A DNA stretch of 59,672 nt from Thermoguttaceae bacterium (lineage in GTDB: Bacteria > Planctomycetota > Planctomycetia > Pirellulales > Thermoguttaceae): assembly GCA_025062105.1 (NCBI GenBank), contig JANXAQ010000173.1, positions 1-59,672 of the forward strand, given 5' to 3'. Both the position numbers and the translations under genes were made by a program. The notes under the pieces were generated by a model. That model made no database searches. It saw only the letters and a program-made list of their open reading frames with translations, and had not been told where the DNA came from. Each line of letters begins with the position of its first letter. Position 1 is the first letter of the stretch. This document shows, piece after piece, positions 1-8,924 of the stretch.

Positions 1-2396
1 GTTTCGACGGCCAATACGGCGTCATTCGCCTATTTACCGACCAAGAACTCCGAACCAAGCGAAGCAGCCAGTGCCTGTTCGGCGGCGGGGAGATATCCCC
101 CTCACCCGGCCCGGCTTGTGCCGGGCCACCCTCTCCCGCGGCGGGGCGAGGGGAAATTGTGGGCAGTGGAAGCGTCCCCTCCGCCGCCCTCAGCCACGGC
201 CCACCGGGCGAGAGGCCGGCTGAGCCGAAGGCGAAGCCGGGTGAGGGGGGCCAGGGTAGGGAAATGTTGCTCGGTGTTACCCCCTCACCCTATCCCTCTC
301 CCGCGGAGGGGAGAGGGGAAGCCGAAGGGTTGTTGGCTGGTTTGGACCCCCAACAGCGGGCAGCGGTACAGTGTGTGGAAGGACCTGTGTTGATCCTGGC
401 CGGGCCCGGTACAGGAAAAACCCGCACCCTGACCCATCGGATCGCTTATCTAGTGGCCGAGCATGGGGTAGAACCTGCAAGCTGCTTGGCGATTACCTTC
501 AGCCGACGAGCTGCCGCCGAAATGCGAAGCCGGTTAGATCGCCTCTTACCGCATTTGGCCGAGCGGATCCCGGTGATGACCTTTCACGGCTTTGGCTGGC
601 AATTGCTTCGGGAATACATGCGGCGGTTGTCGGAATGGCTTGGGAAGGAAGCTTCCAACAGGGCCGGGGAAACGTCTTTTCCCCCTCACCCTATCCTCTC
701 CCGCCAGGGGAGAAGGAAATTTGAGGGAATCTCCCGCCAGGGGAGAGGGGAAGGAGAGGAAGTCCCTCGCCAGGGGAGAGGGGCAGCAGCCCCCTCACCC
801 GGCCTGCTTCGCAGGCCGCTCTCTCCCGCGGAGGGGAGAGGGGAAGAGGAAAGGGGCTTTTCTCTGCCGCCGGGCCTGAGGGAACGGTTTGCCCTTGTCA
901 AGGGAGGTGTATGCGTTGCTTCGGAGCTGCAGCGGCGAGAGCTTTTGACCAAAGCTTTAGACGTCTCCGACACCCAGGCCGATCGGATGCTGAAGAAAAT
1001 TTCCCTTGTCAAACGGACCACTGCCCCACCCTCAGAAGACCCCAAATTGCAGGAAGCCCTTCGGGTGTATGAGGCGGAGATGGGCAGGCGGGGCTGGCTG
1101 GACTTTGACGATCTGGTCCTATTGCCGCTAAAGATTTTGCAGAGCGATTCGGCCTGGCAAGCCGAGTGCCAGCAGCGGTTCCGGTTTATTTCAGTGGATG
1201 AGTTTCAGGACATTGATGCGGCCCAGTATGGACTGGTACAGGCGCTAGCGCCGCCGGACGGAAATATCTGTGTCATCGGCGATCCGGATCAATCGATTTA
1301 TGGGTTTCGGGGGGCGGATGCGGGGTTTTTCGAGCGGTTTTTGGCCGATTATCCGAAGGCCCGGCGCTTTGTGCTTACCAAGAATTATCGCTCTAGCCGG
1401 GTGATTGTGGAGGCGGCCGGCCAGATGATCGCCGCGGCCAGTTTGGCCCCGGATCGGCGCTTGGAGGCCCAGCCGGGCCGGGTCCCCCATATAGAAATCC
1501 ACACCTGTCCGACCGAGCGGGCCGAGGCGGAACTAGTGGTGCATCGGATTGAAGAGCTTCTGGGCGGGCCGACGTTCTTTTCGTTGGATAGCCGCCGCAG
1601 CCAAGGTCAAACTCAAACGGAACTGAGCTTTTCCGATATTGCCGTGCTGTATCGGACTGAGGCCCAGGCTGAGCCGCTGGTCGAAGCCTTGCACCGATCC
1701 GGAATGCCTTTCCAAGTCTGTAGCCACAGGCCGTTGGCCGAACTGCCTGGGGTGCAAAGGCTGCTCCAAGAGCTTCACCGGCAGGAGAATCCGCCTGCCG
1801 CCCCCCTGCCGGAGCGCGTGCGACGGTTGTTGGAGAGCTTTCCGTCTGCGGATACAGAAACTCGTTCAGAACAAGCCGAAAAAGCCTCCTCGGAACAAAC
1901 CGAAAAGAAAACCTCGGAAGAGTCCCCCGAAACAATTTCTCCCGCTGTTCGAGACATCCTTCAGCAATTAGCGGAAAAGTACGGAGATGACCTTGCTGGG
2001 TTCCTGGCCGAACTGGCCATGACCACCGAGGCCGACCTGTGGGATAGCCGGGCGGAGCGGATTTCGCTTCTGACGCTTCATGCGGCCAAAGGGTTGGAGT
2101 TTCCGGTGGTGTTTATCGTAGGCTGTGAGGATGGGCTGATTCCGCTTCGGTTTTCAGGCCAGGAGGACCAGAATCGATTGGCTGAGGAACGGCGTCTTTT
2201 GTTTGTAGGTATGACCCGGGCAAAGGAACATTTGATCCTAACTCATGCCCGGCGTCGCCTCTGGCAGGGAAAAGTACGATGGATGGAACCCTCGCCGTTT
2301 TTAGCGGATGTAGAACGCCAACTGGTGGCATTCCAGGAACATCGGCCAACCGTGCGCCGTCGGCCCAGCGCAGAACAACCCCACTTGTTTGAGTAA
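1..2396 (+). CDS. UvrD/Rep-family superfamily 1 DNA helicase, 5' end outside the window
   Basis: ATP-dependent 3'-5' DNA helicase of the UvrD/PcrA/Rep family. The frame is open from base 3 at the window edge to the TAA at 2394-2396, so an ATG at 159 is internal and lies in repeat sequence. All SF1A motifs are visible: Q motif (QQRAAV), Walker A GPGTGKT near 399-422, motif Ia with TFSRRAAAEM, TFHGF, Walker B VDEFQD, motif III GDPDQSIYGFRGAD, motif IV KNYRSS, motif V LHAAKGLEFPVVF and motif VI RLLFVGMTRAKEHL. The first visible residues (FDGQYGVIRLF) resemble the end of a PHP-type endonuclease Q domain, which is known fused to UvrD; that is inference because the domain itself lies outside. Three GC-rich palindromic repeat blocks (92-158, 275-327, 674-851) are translated in frame, the first two before the Q motif and the third in the 1B region after TFHGF. 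The protein should load at DNA lesions in the cytoplasm. Confidence 0.93.
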   Translation, partial: FDGQYGVIRLFTDQELRTKRSSQCLFGGGEISPSPGPACAGPPSPAAGRGEIVGSGSVPSAALSHGPPGERPAEPKAKPGEGGQGREMLLGVTPSPYPSPAEGRGEAEGLLAGLDPQQRAAVQCVEGPVLILAGPGTGKTRTLTHRIAYLVAEHGVEPASCLAITFSRRAAAEMRSRLDRLLPHLAERIPVMTFHGFGWQLLREYMRRLSEWLGKEASNRAGETSFPPHPILSRQGRRKFEGISRQGRGEGEEVPRQGRGAAAPSPGLLRRPLSPAEGRGEEERGFSLPPGLRERFALVKGGVCVASELQRRELLTKALDVSDTQADRMLKKISLVKRTTAPPSEDPKLQEALRVYEAEMGRRGWLDFDDLVLLPLKILQSDSAWQAECQQRFRFISVDEFQDIDAAQYGLVQALAPPDGNICVIGDPDQSIYGFRGADAGFFERFLADYPKARRFVLTKNYRSSRVIVEAAGQMIAAASLAPDRRLEAQPGRVPHIEIHTCPTERAEAELVVHRIEELLGGPTFFSLDSRRSQGQTQTELSFSDIAVLYRTEAQAEPLVEALHRSGMPFQVCSHRPLAELPGVQRLLQELHRQENPPAAPLPERVRRLLESFPSADTETRSEQAEKASSEQTEKKTSEESPETISPAVRDILQQLAEKYGDDLAGFLAELAMTTEADLWDSRAERISLLTLHAAKGLEFPVVFIVGCEDGLIPLRFSGQEDQNRLAEERRLLFVGMTRAKEHLILTHARRRLWQGKVRWMEPSPFLADVERQLVAFQEHRPTVRRRPSAEQPHLFE
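92..158. repeat. GC-rich palindromic repeat H, in frame in the helicase (copy 1)
   Basis: The core is CCCTCACCCGGCC, then a GCCCGGCTTGTGCCGGGC hairpin, then CCCTCTCCCGCGGCGGGG and GAGGGGAAA. It is translated through without a stop, giving a proline/glycine-rich segment ending in SPAAGRGE. Related units lie at 275-327, 674-851 and 25098-25252. Confidence 0.85.
275..327. repeat. GC-rich palindromic repeat H, in frame in the helicase (copy 2)
   Basis: CCCCCTCACCCTATCCCTCTCCCGCGGAGGGGAGAGGGGAA is a near-perfect stem around CCGCGG. It is read in the same phase as copy 1 and gives a peptide ending SPAEGRGE, directly upstream of the helicase Q motif. Confidence 0.85.
674..851. repeat. GC-rich palindromic repeat H, compound block in the helicase (copies 3-6)
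   Basis: Four partial or whole units follow each other: a CCCTATCCTCTCCCGCCAGGGGAG unit, two CTCGCCAGGGGAGAGGGG-type units, and a full unit with a GGCCTGCTTCGCAGGCC hairpin. About 59 codons are added between TFHGFGWQLLREY and the next helicase-like segment, with no stop or frameshift. The last unit is again read as SPAEGRGE. Confidence 0.85.
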
Positions 2397-2402
2397 AAGC
2401 CA

Positions 2403-2480
2403 CTCACAAAATGGAAATCCCCATGGCTCTGACCTACTCTCTGCCTCCTTGGAGGCTGCTAGGAAACCCCATTTTGTTAA
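2403..2480. mobile_element. MITE-like element, family G
   Basis: Imperfect inverted ends CTCACAAAATGG and CCATTTTGTTA lie just after the helicase stop. Similar ends are found at 21109-21185, 34751-34826 and 52453-52530. No coding capacity. Confidence 0.5.
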
Positions 2481-2540
2481 AGAATCTGTCGCAGGATTTC
2501 TGGCGAGGTAAAGGCAAAGCAATGACAAAAATGGGGTCAG

Positions 2541-2999
2541 CTAATCCTTTAGGTCAAAGGTGAACTCATTGGGGCCTTTGGCGGTAACTTCAGCGGTCAG
2601 GCCGCTGGTGTCGGCTTGATTGTATTTGGTGGGGATAAGGGACTTGCCGGCGGGCATTTCCTGGTCGGCCGGCGGTTTATAACCAGGTCGTTGGGTTTCC
2701 AGACACCGAATTTCGACTTTGTGTTTTCCTACGACAGCGCCTTTTCGCATCCGACCGCTCTGGGTGCCGGTTTCCAGCACAAAAGTGCCATCGGATTGAA
2801 TCTGTCCGATGGCCGCCGGCCCCTTTTCCGGAATGAAAATGACCGTGCCGAACTCTAGGGGTTTACCTTTATAGGTTACTTTCCCTTTTGCCGGGGCTAG
2901 TTGAAATTCACTGCCGCCACAGCCGGCCAAAACGACCCCCGCCGCCAGAGCGGCCAAACCCAACCACCCGATCTGTCGGTTAGTCAGAGATCGATACAT
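2541..2999 (-). CDS. Small lipoprotein downstream of the DUF1559 protein
   Basis: A 152-aa protein with a type II signal peptide: basic start MYRSLTNRQ, hydrophobic stretch, then lipobox LAGCGG with Cys at about residue 27. The remainder is beta-rich ([23 protein letters not shown]...), typical of small planctomycete lipoproteins with a carboxypeptidase-regulatory-like or transthyretin-like fold. The ATG at 2999 is chosen because the lipobox follows at normal distance and GGAG lies upstream; an ATG at 3185 would add 62 residues that are only a shadow of the neighbouring gene. It overlaps the upstream DUF1559 gene by 20 bases, so the two are probably translationally coupled. DUF1559/lipoprotein pairs of this kind recur in Planctomycetota; the function is unknown. 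Confidence 0.85.
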   Translation of the reverse strand: MYRSLTNRQIGWLGLAALAAGVVLAGCGGSEFQLAPAKGKVTYKGKPLEFGTVIFIPEKGPAAIGQIQSDGTFVLETGTQSGRMRKGAVVGKHKVEIRCLETQRPGYKPPADQEMPAGKSLIPTKYNQADTSGLTAEVTAKGPNEFTFDLKD

Positions 3000-4068
3000 T
3001 TTCTGCTCCATCCACAGTAGCCAAGGCTTTATAAACATCCAAGGAGATATTTTCCGAGATAAAACGCACACTGCCGTCGCCGACCAGGAAGTTGGCCCCG
3101 CCTGGATGATGGCTGCCCATAGGCAAGTGGTTGTACGGTATGCCGTCAGCCGTCCGTTGTACCGGAGCGTTGACTCCATAGACAATCACCTTCAACGTAT
3201 AAGAACCAAAATTGCCATTGTTGGATCGAATCCAGGCCCGCACATTGCCAGGAAAACCAGAAAAATCACCCGTCCTATCTGCATGCACAAACTCACCGAC
3301 AAATAGCGTATTAGACGTGCCGTCTTTGATGTCATCGATGCGGCGTTTGAGTTTCCAGCCGAACGGCCCATTTTTCGGCATATCCCCAAACGAAGAGGAT
3401 TTCACACAGGTTTCAGAACTGGAGCTATCGCAGCCGGTAAACGGCAACTTGCCGCCAACGACCTGATACGTGGTCAGCGCTCCGTTTTTGTACTCGGCCG
3501 GATCCCCTCGAACAACAGACGGTCCTCGATAACTGGGGCAGATATACACGGCAATCGGCGTGTAAAGCTCTGAACTAAGGGAAGGATTTTGATCTAATTT
3601 AATCCGATTATAGACAGCCTGCTGTTCCAGATACGGAAGGATAAACGTAAAAAACCCGTGGCGGTTATTGTCTGGGATGCCTTGGGGCAGGTTGTTGTTA
3701 TATTCGCCCATGAAGTTGTGGATGGCCAGGCCGATCTGTTTCAGATTATTGGTGCATTCGCTGCGGCGGGCTGCTTCACGTGCCGCCTGCACCGCCGGCA
3801 GCAGCAGAGCTATCAAAATCCCAATAATGGCAATGACTACCAAAAGCTCCACTAGCGTGAAACCATGTCGGGCCGAGCGAAAGCTGCTCTGCTGGCAGCC
3901 GGCAAATCTCCGCCTTGCCCCTCCAAAGCCGAATCCCTGCTGGCCGAGAGGTTTTCTAAATCCTCCTGCCGGCGCCTGCCAGGCGAATACCTCCCAACCA
4001 ATCCAATCCCTTTTCCAATCGGCTCGATCCAGCAAGTTGCAAAAAAGTACCCCCATTGACAAAACCAT
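2980..4068 (-). CDS. DUF1559 pseudopilin-like protein with prepilin-type N-terminal methylation motif
   Basis: A 362-aa protein. The prepilin motif [34 protein letters not shown] starts near residue 69 and would be cut after Gly by a prepilin peptidase. The DUF1559 body follows and ends with the family's C-terminal signature, seen here as [19 protein letters not shown]. Planctomycete genomes carry dozens of such paralogues; they are thought to form envelope-associated fibres or secretion pseudopili. Oddity: the leader before the cleavage site is about 68 residues, against roughly 5-30 in most prepilins, yet the ATG at 4068 has an AAAGGAG ribosome site about 10 bases upstream. A non-ATG start nearer the motif is possible. 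It heads a two-gene operon with the lipoprotein at 2541-2999. Confidence 0.92.
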   Translation of the reverse strand: MVLSMGVLFCNLLDRADWKRDWIGWEVFAWQAPAGGFRKPLGQQGFGFGGARRRFAGCQQSSFRSARHGFTLVELLVVIAIIGILIALLLPAVQAAREAARRSECTNNLKQIGLAIHNFMGEYNNNLPQGIPDNNRHGFFTFILPYLEQQAVYNRIKLDQNPSLSSELYTPIAVYICPSYRGPSVVRGDPAEYKNGALTTYQVVGGKLPFTGCDSSSSETCVKSSSFGDMPKNGPFGWKLKRRIDDIKDGTSNTLFVGEFVHADRTGDFSGFPGNVRAWIRSNNGNFGSYTLKVIVYGVNAPVQRTADGIPYNHLPMGSHHPGGANFLVGDGSVRFISENISLDVYKALATVDGAENVSISD

Positions 4069-4260
4069 TCCTTACAGTCTCCTTTCTCTCGAAAATAGGT
4101 GATCTTGCGATTTCCGCGCCGCCATCCCCCCTGACCACAACTTTTACTATTACCTGATGGACTCCTAGAGGAAAAGGGTTAGAAACATGGGGTCTTTCCG
4201 CTCGCTCCCATGGTGTGGCAATAGGGGGAGGAGGATCGGTTTTTGGGCAGATAGGATAGC

Positions 4261-4707
4261 CTAGGGGGTTTTAAACAGTTTGCCGGCGGCCCAGGCAGCC
4301 AGCACCAGCCCATTGGCCAACAGCGCTAGCCCACTCCAGGCAGCCAGGCGCCATGCTTTAGCCCGCCAGGCGGCCACCAGCCCGCCTACTGCACCCAAAA
4401 AGGCCAAAATCACCACCAGTAACCCCATTCCAAGCCAGGCTTGGATCTGTTCTGCCTGGGTTGGCTCGGCCGCCCACTGCCGCTGAAAAAGCCGATCCAG
4501 CACTAAAGTCATTCCTGGCACCAGCAGTGCGAACCCTGCGGTGCCTGCCCACCATCGGGTTTGTCCCCCCTTGCCTCCGGAAGCGGATCCCTCCGCCGCC
4601 CCGGCCAGCCGTGCCCATCCAGGCACCGCCTGCCCACAGGAAGCACATCGGCCCACCTGCCGATCCCTTTCCGTTAGTTGCCGTCGGCAAAGCGGACATC
4701 GAATCAT
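4261..4707 (-). CDS. Zinc-ribbon membrane protein of unknown function
   Basis: A 148-aa protein. Residues 2-25 hold two CxxC pairs (CPLC and CASC), an apparent zinc ribbon. About three transmembrane helices follow (near residues 52-70, 88-112 and 118-140). I do not recognise a named family. Single gene, convergent with nothing close. The start is the ATG at 4707. Codon use matches neighbouring genes, so it is probably real, but no function can be assigned. Confidence 0.7.
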   Translation of the reverse strand: MIRCPLCRRQLTERDRQVGRCASCGQAVPGWARLAGAAEGSASGGKGGQTRWWAGTAGFALLVPGMTLVLDRLFQRQWAAEPTQAEQIQAWLGMGLLVVILAFLGAVGGLVAAWRAKAWRLAAWSGLALLANGLVLAAWAAGKLFKTP

Positions 4708-5307
4708 CGGCCTGCTCTCCTTAGGGTTGGCGGCGGCTCCCTAGCTGGCTTGCTCCAGCGGCTGCCAAAATCGCTGTTTGAACTTCTCCGTTCCTGAATG
4801 GACCTGTCACCGCGGCCCCAAAGCATGCTACTCCGGAAGCCTGAGCACGTGTTGGCTCCTCCGGCTTCGTAAAGCCCTGGGCACCGCAGCAGTTGGAATC
4901 CTCAGACCCCCTTATTTTACAAAATAGCCTACCCTACCACAACTCTTTGGGACAAGCTATTATAAAAACGCCCAAAAAACTTGGGGGCATTTTGGGACAT
5001 TTTACTGGAATGGCCTAAAACTATTTTCCTCCGGATGGAAAAAGTTACCGGCGCTTTTTATGCTCCCTACATAGCTTGACGTTTGCTATTTTCCTAACTG
5101 CTTTGGCATCCAGTAGTTACGACGAAATCTCCTGTTGTCCATCTAATTGCTTAACCCCGAATATTTACAGGAAGGTAGAACTTTCCCCTGCTGGTCGAAC
5201 CTAGAAAAGAGCAAAAATCGAGCATAACAACCTAATCCAAAACCGACAACAGAAAATTCCGTCAAGGTTTTCGGTCCATTGTGGTCCATTCTTTAAGGAG
5301 TGCGGGT
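4708..5307. other. Intergenic region with a degenerate MITE A copy
   Basis: Divergent spacer between the zinc-ribbon gene and the oxidoreductase gene. Apart from a degenerate family A element (5073-5223) and the ribosome site AAGGAG at 5295-5300, I see no gene or clear regulatory structure. Confidence 0.6.
5073..5223. mobile_element. MITE family A, degenerate copy
   Basis: Ends GCTTGACGTTTGCTATTTTCC and GCAAAAATCGAGC are imperfect versions of the family A TIR. The interior carries the CTAACTGCTTTGGCATCCAGTAGTTACGACGAA segment shared with other copies. No clear TSD. Confidence 0.65.
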
Positions 5308-6555
5308 ATGGCAACGCTACGGTATGGTTTTATTGGTGGTGGTTTTGTGGCGGCGTTTCATCTGCGGGCGCTGCGGGAAGTTCGCGGGGTGGAAGTGGCT
5401 GGCTTCTACGCCCTAGACCCGGTCGATAAGCTGATTGCCTATTGCCGGGAGCATGGCCTAGGCGAAGCCAAAGCCTATCCGAATATCCGGGAAATGGCCA
5501 AAGAGGTCGATGTGATTGCCATTTTCGCTCCCAATTACGCCCGGGTGGAACATGTGGAGGAGATTGTTGATGCGGTCAAAGCCGGTGCGCAGCTAAAAGG
5601 CGTCATCTGCGAAAAGCCGCTGGCTCGAAATATGAAGGAAGGCCGGCGAATCGTGGAGCTGATCCGTTCGGTGGGCGTGCCGGAGGCCTATTTTGAAAAC
5701 CAAGTGCACATGAAACCGGTGCAAGCGCAGCGTTTGCAGCTTCGACCGGTCATGGAGGCGATGGGGCCGCCTACCTTGGCCCGATCAGGCGAAGAGCATG
5801 GTGGCCCGCACTCGGCTTGGTTTTGGGACCCCGTGCGCCAAGGCGGCGGGGTGCTCAGTGATATGGGGTGCCACTGCTTGGCTGTCAGTTGGTATGCCCT
5901 AACGCCCTGGGGAAAGCCCCCTCGGTTTTTGCAGCCGCAGTCCGTTTGGGCGGAAACTGCCCTGCTCAAATGGGGTCAGCCCCGCTGGCGCCAGGAGCTA
6001 CTCAACCGCTACGGCGTGGATTACTCCAAGACGCCTGCCGAAGATTTCGCCACCGGCATGGTAACCTATAAAAACCCCGAGACCGGGCAACTAGTCAAAG
6101 GCCAATTTACCGTCTCCTGGATGTACGACAAACAGGGTCTACGCCTGTCGTTGGATGGCATTGGTCCGGGCTATGCCTTTGAAATGAATACGCTTCGCTC
6201 GCCGCTAGAAGTGTTTATCAGCGATGCAGCCGCCGCTAGCATCCTGGATACCGAATTGGCGTTGGAAAAGCTCCAGGCAAGCCGGGGGCTTTTGTGCGTG
6301 CAGCCCAACGAGGCCGACCTGTACGGCTATACTGATGAACATCGGGATGCCCTGGCCGCCTTCCAGCAAGGCCGATCCGCCCTCCTAGACTGGGAGTATG
6401 GTCTGGAAATCACCCGGCTTACCATGGCCGCCTACCTGTCCGCCGAACGAGGCACCCGGGTGGATCTTACCGACCCGGCCACCAATCAACTGCTAGAAAC
6501 CTATGTGCCGCTCATCCAGCAAGGCCGAGGCGCTGAAGTCTTGCAGGTGCTGTAA
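5308..6555 (+). CDS. Gfo/Idh/MocA-family NAD(P)-dependent oxidoreductase
   Basis: A 415-aa protein with an N-terminal Rossmann fold starting RYGFIGGGFVAAFHLRAL (GxGGxxA-type dinucleotide site) and the family hallmark EKP in VICEKPLARNMKEG near residue 100, whose Lys is usually catalytic. The C-terminal part is the beta-sheet substrate domain (DMGCHCLAVSWYALT...). Such enzymes oxidise or reduce sugars, inositols or related polyols. The ATG at 5308 is preferred over the in-frame GTG at 5281 because AAGGAG lies seven bases before it. No signal peptide is visible, so it is cytoplasmic. It stands alone; the substrate cannot be read from the sequence. Confidence 0.9.
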   Translation: MATLRYGFIGGGFVAAFHLRALREVRGVEVAGFYALDPVDKLIAYCREHGLGEAKAYPNIREMAKEVDVIAIFAPNYARVEHVEEIVDAVKAGAQLKGVICEKPLARNMKEGRRIVELIRSVGVPEAYFENQVHMKPVQAQRLQLRPVMEAMGPPTLARSGEEHGGPHSAWFWDPVRQGGGVLSDMGCHCLAVSWYALTPWGKPPRFLQPQSVWAETALLKWGQPRWRQELLNRYGVDYSKTPAEDFATGMVTYKNPETGQLVKGQFTVSWMYDKQGLRLSLDGIGPGYAFEMNTLRSPLEVFISDAAAASILDTELALEKLQASRGLLCVQPNEADLYGYTDEHRDALAAFQQGRSALLDWEYGLEITRLTMAAYLSAERGTRVDLTDPATNQLLETYVPLIQQGRGAEVLQVL

Positions 6556-7147
6556 AAACAGGAAGTCAAACTGTAAAACAGGAAGCCAACAGCTCGGCCA
6601 AATGCCGAAACCTATCATCCCTGCGCAAGCAGGAATCCAGAATTGCCTTTGCTCCTAGGGGCGTCCATACTATGTTGTAGGCCAGTCTGTCAGACCACTT
6701 TACAAACCGTCTCTCGGAGGATGCTCCGTCCAAGGTCGGCTTGGCTTCCGGCCAACAGGGAGTGTTTACCCCCCTCTACCGCACCGATTGAACGTTTTGC
6801 CATGAACACCCACGACGGGAGAATTGCTCTCCGTTGTCTGCGAGGTGGGTTTTTGCTTGTTTTGGCAAGCCAAATTGGATATCAATAGAGTGTTCCTGCC
6901 TTCCTTGAGCTAGGCTTACCTTCTACCCCTTTAGGACGGAAATTGCACACCTTTGTTTCCTCCCTTTCAGAGAAGAACTAGCTCTGTTGAAACCGTTTCC
7001 GGTCGGAGGCCTAAACCCACCAAAACTGAAGCAAAACCGACTCGCATGGGCAAACCCTCCCCAGACTGAGGACACCTTTTCAACAGAGCCAGAAGAACTC
7101 CAAATGGTTGGGAGGAGCCTACCGACGGTTTCTCAAGGAGTACACCC
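6556..7147 (+). other. Intergenic region with a hairpin repeat and a MITE B copy
   Basis: Contains a CCTGCGCAAGCAGGAATCCAG hairpin repeat (about 6614-6634), which recurs in variants near 25025 and 59220-59280, and a complete family B element (6980-7090). Between them (6640-6970) nothing convincing is seen. The ribosome site CAAGGAG for the next gene lies at 7135-7141. Confidence 0.6.
6980..7090. mobile_element. MITE family B, complete copy with 9-bp TSD
   Basis: A 111-bp element with ends (A/G)GCTCTGTTGAAA and TTTCAACAGAGCC, flanked by the perfect 9-bp direct repeat AGAAGAACT (6971-6979 and 7091-7099). The interior (CCGGTCGGAGGCCTAAACCCACCAAAA...) matches 58916-59026 and, inverted, 49336-49446. 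The TIR resembles the GGCTTTGTTGAA end of IS903, which also makes 9-bp duplications; the link is inference. Confidence 0.9.
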
Positions 7148-8617
7148 ATGCAACAGCCTCTGGGGACAAAATGGTTTTGGTTGGTCAGTCTGTTGGTTGC
7201 TGGGAATCTTTGGGTTTGGCGGCTTCCGCCTGTGGTGGCTTGGGGGCCGCACACGGAAATCACCCAAGCTGCCTTGGACGTGCTGCCCGAAATGGACAAA
7301 TGGAAAAAGCTCTTAGGCGAGCATAATATCCGGCAGTTGACTCAATACTGCTGGATGCCGGACAATCGGGGCCGGGACCTGGGGCCATTTTATGCGGATG
7401 ATTATCTGCTGATTCGAAAAATGCCTTATCATGTCGGGCATACCATGCCGGCGGTGCAGGTGGCCTTTGAGCCGTATTTCCGCCGGGCCTTGCAAGCATT
7501 TCGCACTGAAACAGCCACTAACGCCTGCCGCCAGCTCGGCCCGCTGCTCCATTTTGTCGAAGACGTTGGCGCTCCACCCCATGCCAAGGTCAATTGCCCC
7601 CACCATGGCGAACTGGAAAACTGGGTCAATGCCAAGCAGATCCATATCCAGGGCTACCAGCCGCAACTTCTGGGCAAAACTGACGAAGAAGCCTGGCAGG
7701 GCCTCCGGCGCCGGATTGAGGGCCTGGTGGCATTTTCCACAGAACGGGCAGAGCGGGCATTGCCCTTGGTGGCCGCTGCCAAACCCGACCGCTCCAAAGT
7801 GGAACCAATCATCCTAGAATCAGCCCTGGAAACCGCCCGGGTAACTGCCGACATGCTCTATACGGTTTTCAAGCTGGGTTTAGAGTGGCAGACGCCGGCC
7901 GAGGCCGCCGGTTTGAAAGGCACGATCGTTGCCCCGCCGCTTCCGGCCAACGAAGACCAAGAGGCCCAGGTCGTTCTGGCCGATACAGATTATGCCACCT
8001 TGACGGAGTCCTCTATGGAAACGGACCATCGCCAATGGAGAGGCGGATTTTCGTTCCGGAATCTGCCGCCCGGCGAATATACGGTGGTGGTTTATCGGGT
8101 CGGCTCTCAGCCAGCTACTGCCAAGGTACAACTCCAGCCGGGCAAAACCGCTCGGCTTGAATTTCACCTCCAAAGCACCGAACCGGCCGGCAACCTGGTC
8201 TATAACCCAGACGGCCGGTTGCACCTATTGCCCAATGCGACCCCTGACCGATGGACCAAACAGGGCAACACCTACTCCAGCGCCCCGATTACTCTCCGCC
8301 GCCGGATGAGCTACCTATGCGGCGCCGTCCGAAAAGACCCCCAAGCGAAAATCTTTTTCCATATGCCAGGCGTTCAACAGGGCGGCCAACCTACTCCCCA
8401 GCCCATCCGCAAAGAACTTCCGGCCGACGGCAGCCAACTGGAACTGGCCTCCGATCCGGATCACATGACCATGATTGTACAAGTGGAATCTACCAAGCCT
8501 CTTACGGAAGCTATTGAAAAGGTTTGGGTCTGCGCCGTGCCCAGCAAAACCCCAGCCCAGACCCCCGGAGTGGAAAAACGCAAAATGCCGGAAAAACAGC
8601 CTCTGTTGCAAAAATAG
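7148..8617 (+). CDS. Secreted zinc-dependent phospholipase C / P1-nuclease-like protein
   Basis: A 489-aa protein with a Sec signal peptide (residues 1-31, hydrophobic core WFWLVSLLVAGNLWVW) ending at VVAWGPHTEIT. Mature N-terminal Trp is a zinc ligand in phospholipase C and S1/P1 nucleases, and W32 or the following His may play that part here. The helical zinc domain continues with LLHFVEDVGAPPHAK (about residues 135-148), which carries the HxxxD...H pattern of the family. Residues about 295-345 (GFSFRNLPPGEYTVVVY...) look like a carboxypeptidase-regulatory/Cna-B-like beta-sandwich, and the C-terminus is beta-rich. Likely periplasmic or extracellular hydrolysis of phosphodiesters; whether lipid or nucleic acid cannot be told. 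CAAGGAG precedes the ATG at good spacing. Confidence 0.78.
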   Translation: MQQPLGTKWFWLVSLLVAGNLWVWRLPPVVAWGPHTEITQAALDVLPEMDKWKKLLGEHNIRQLTQYCWMPDNRGRDLGPFYADDYLLIRKMPYHVGHTMPAVQVAFEPYFRRALQAFRTETATNACRQLGPLLHFVEDVGAPPHAKVNCPHHGELENWVNAKQIHIQGYQPQLLGKTDEEAWQGLRRRIEGLVAFSTERAERALPLVAAAKPDRSKVEPIILESALETARVTADMLYTVFKLGLEWQTPAEAAGLKGTIVAPPLPANEDQEAQVVLADTDYATLTESSMETDHRQWRGGFSFRNLPPGEYTVVVYRVGSQPATAKVQLQPGKTARLEFHLQSTEPAGNLVYNPDGRLHLLPNATPDRWTKQGNTYSSAPITLRRRMSYLCGAVRKDPQAKIFFHMPGVQQGGQPTPQPIRKELPADGSQLELASDPDHMTMIVQVESTKPLTEAIEKVWVCAVPSKTPAQTPGVEKRKMPEKQPLLQK

Positions 8618-8658
8618 TCAGACTTCCACCGAATGAACAATTCGCCTCTGCCTGCTTC

Positions 8659-8761
8659 CCATGGGTATCTACAGATCTTTTTAGAACCACCATATGTTGG
8701 GGTAAAGTGGTCGGCAAGGCCACAACTTTTGTAGAAGAAACCCGTTATGTAGATACCAATG
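8659..8761. mobile_element. MITE family E, copy without a clear TSD
   Basis: Ends CATGGGTATCTACAGATC and TGTAGATACCAATG are inverted. The centre CCACCATATGTTGGGGTAAA is shared with 56173-56469. Lies between two convergently unrelated genes; the upstream end is mutated. Confidence 0.8.
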
Positions 8762-8924
8762 GGTTGCAGGAGAGGACCGGCCTGAGCAAGCAGAAGGGAG
8801 AACCGGATTCCTGCCGGTCCCACAGATTGCTACCCAAGGAACCTTAGTTCCCTGCTTTCGCAGAGATGTCAATAAGGTGGTCTTTTCCCATCAGCTAACA
8901 CGGTACATAAGAGGAGGACGGTTT

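Noticed and set aside
159-300. ATG at 159 as the helicase start
   Set aside because: The same frame is open to the window edge, the region is repeat sequence, and no ribosome site is present.
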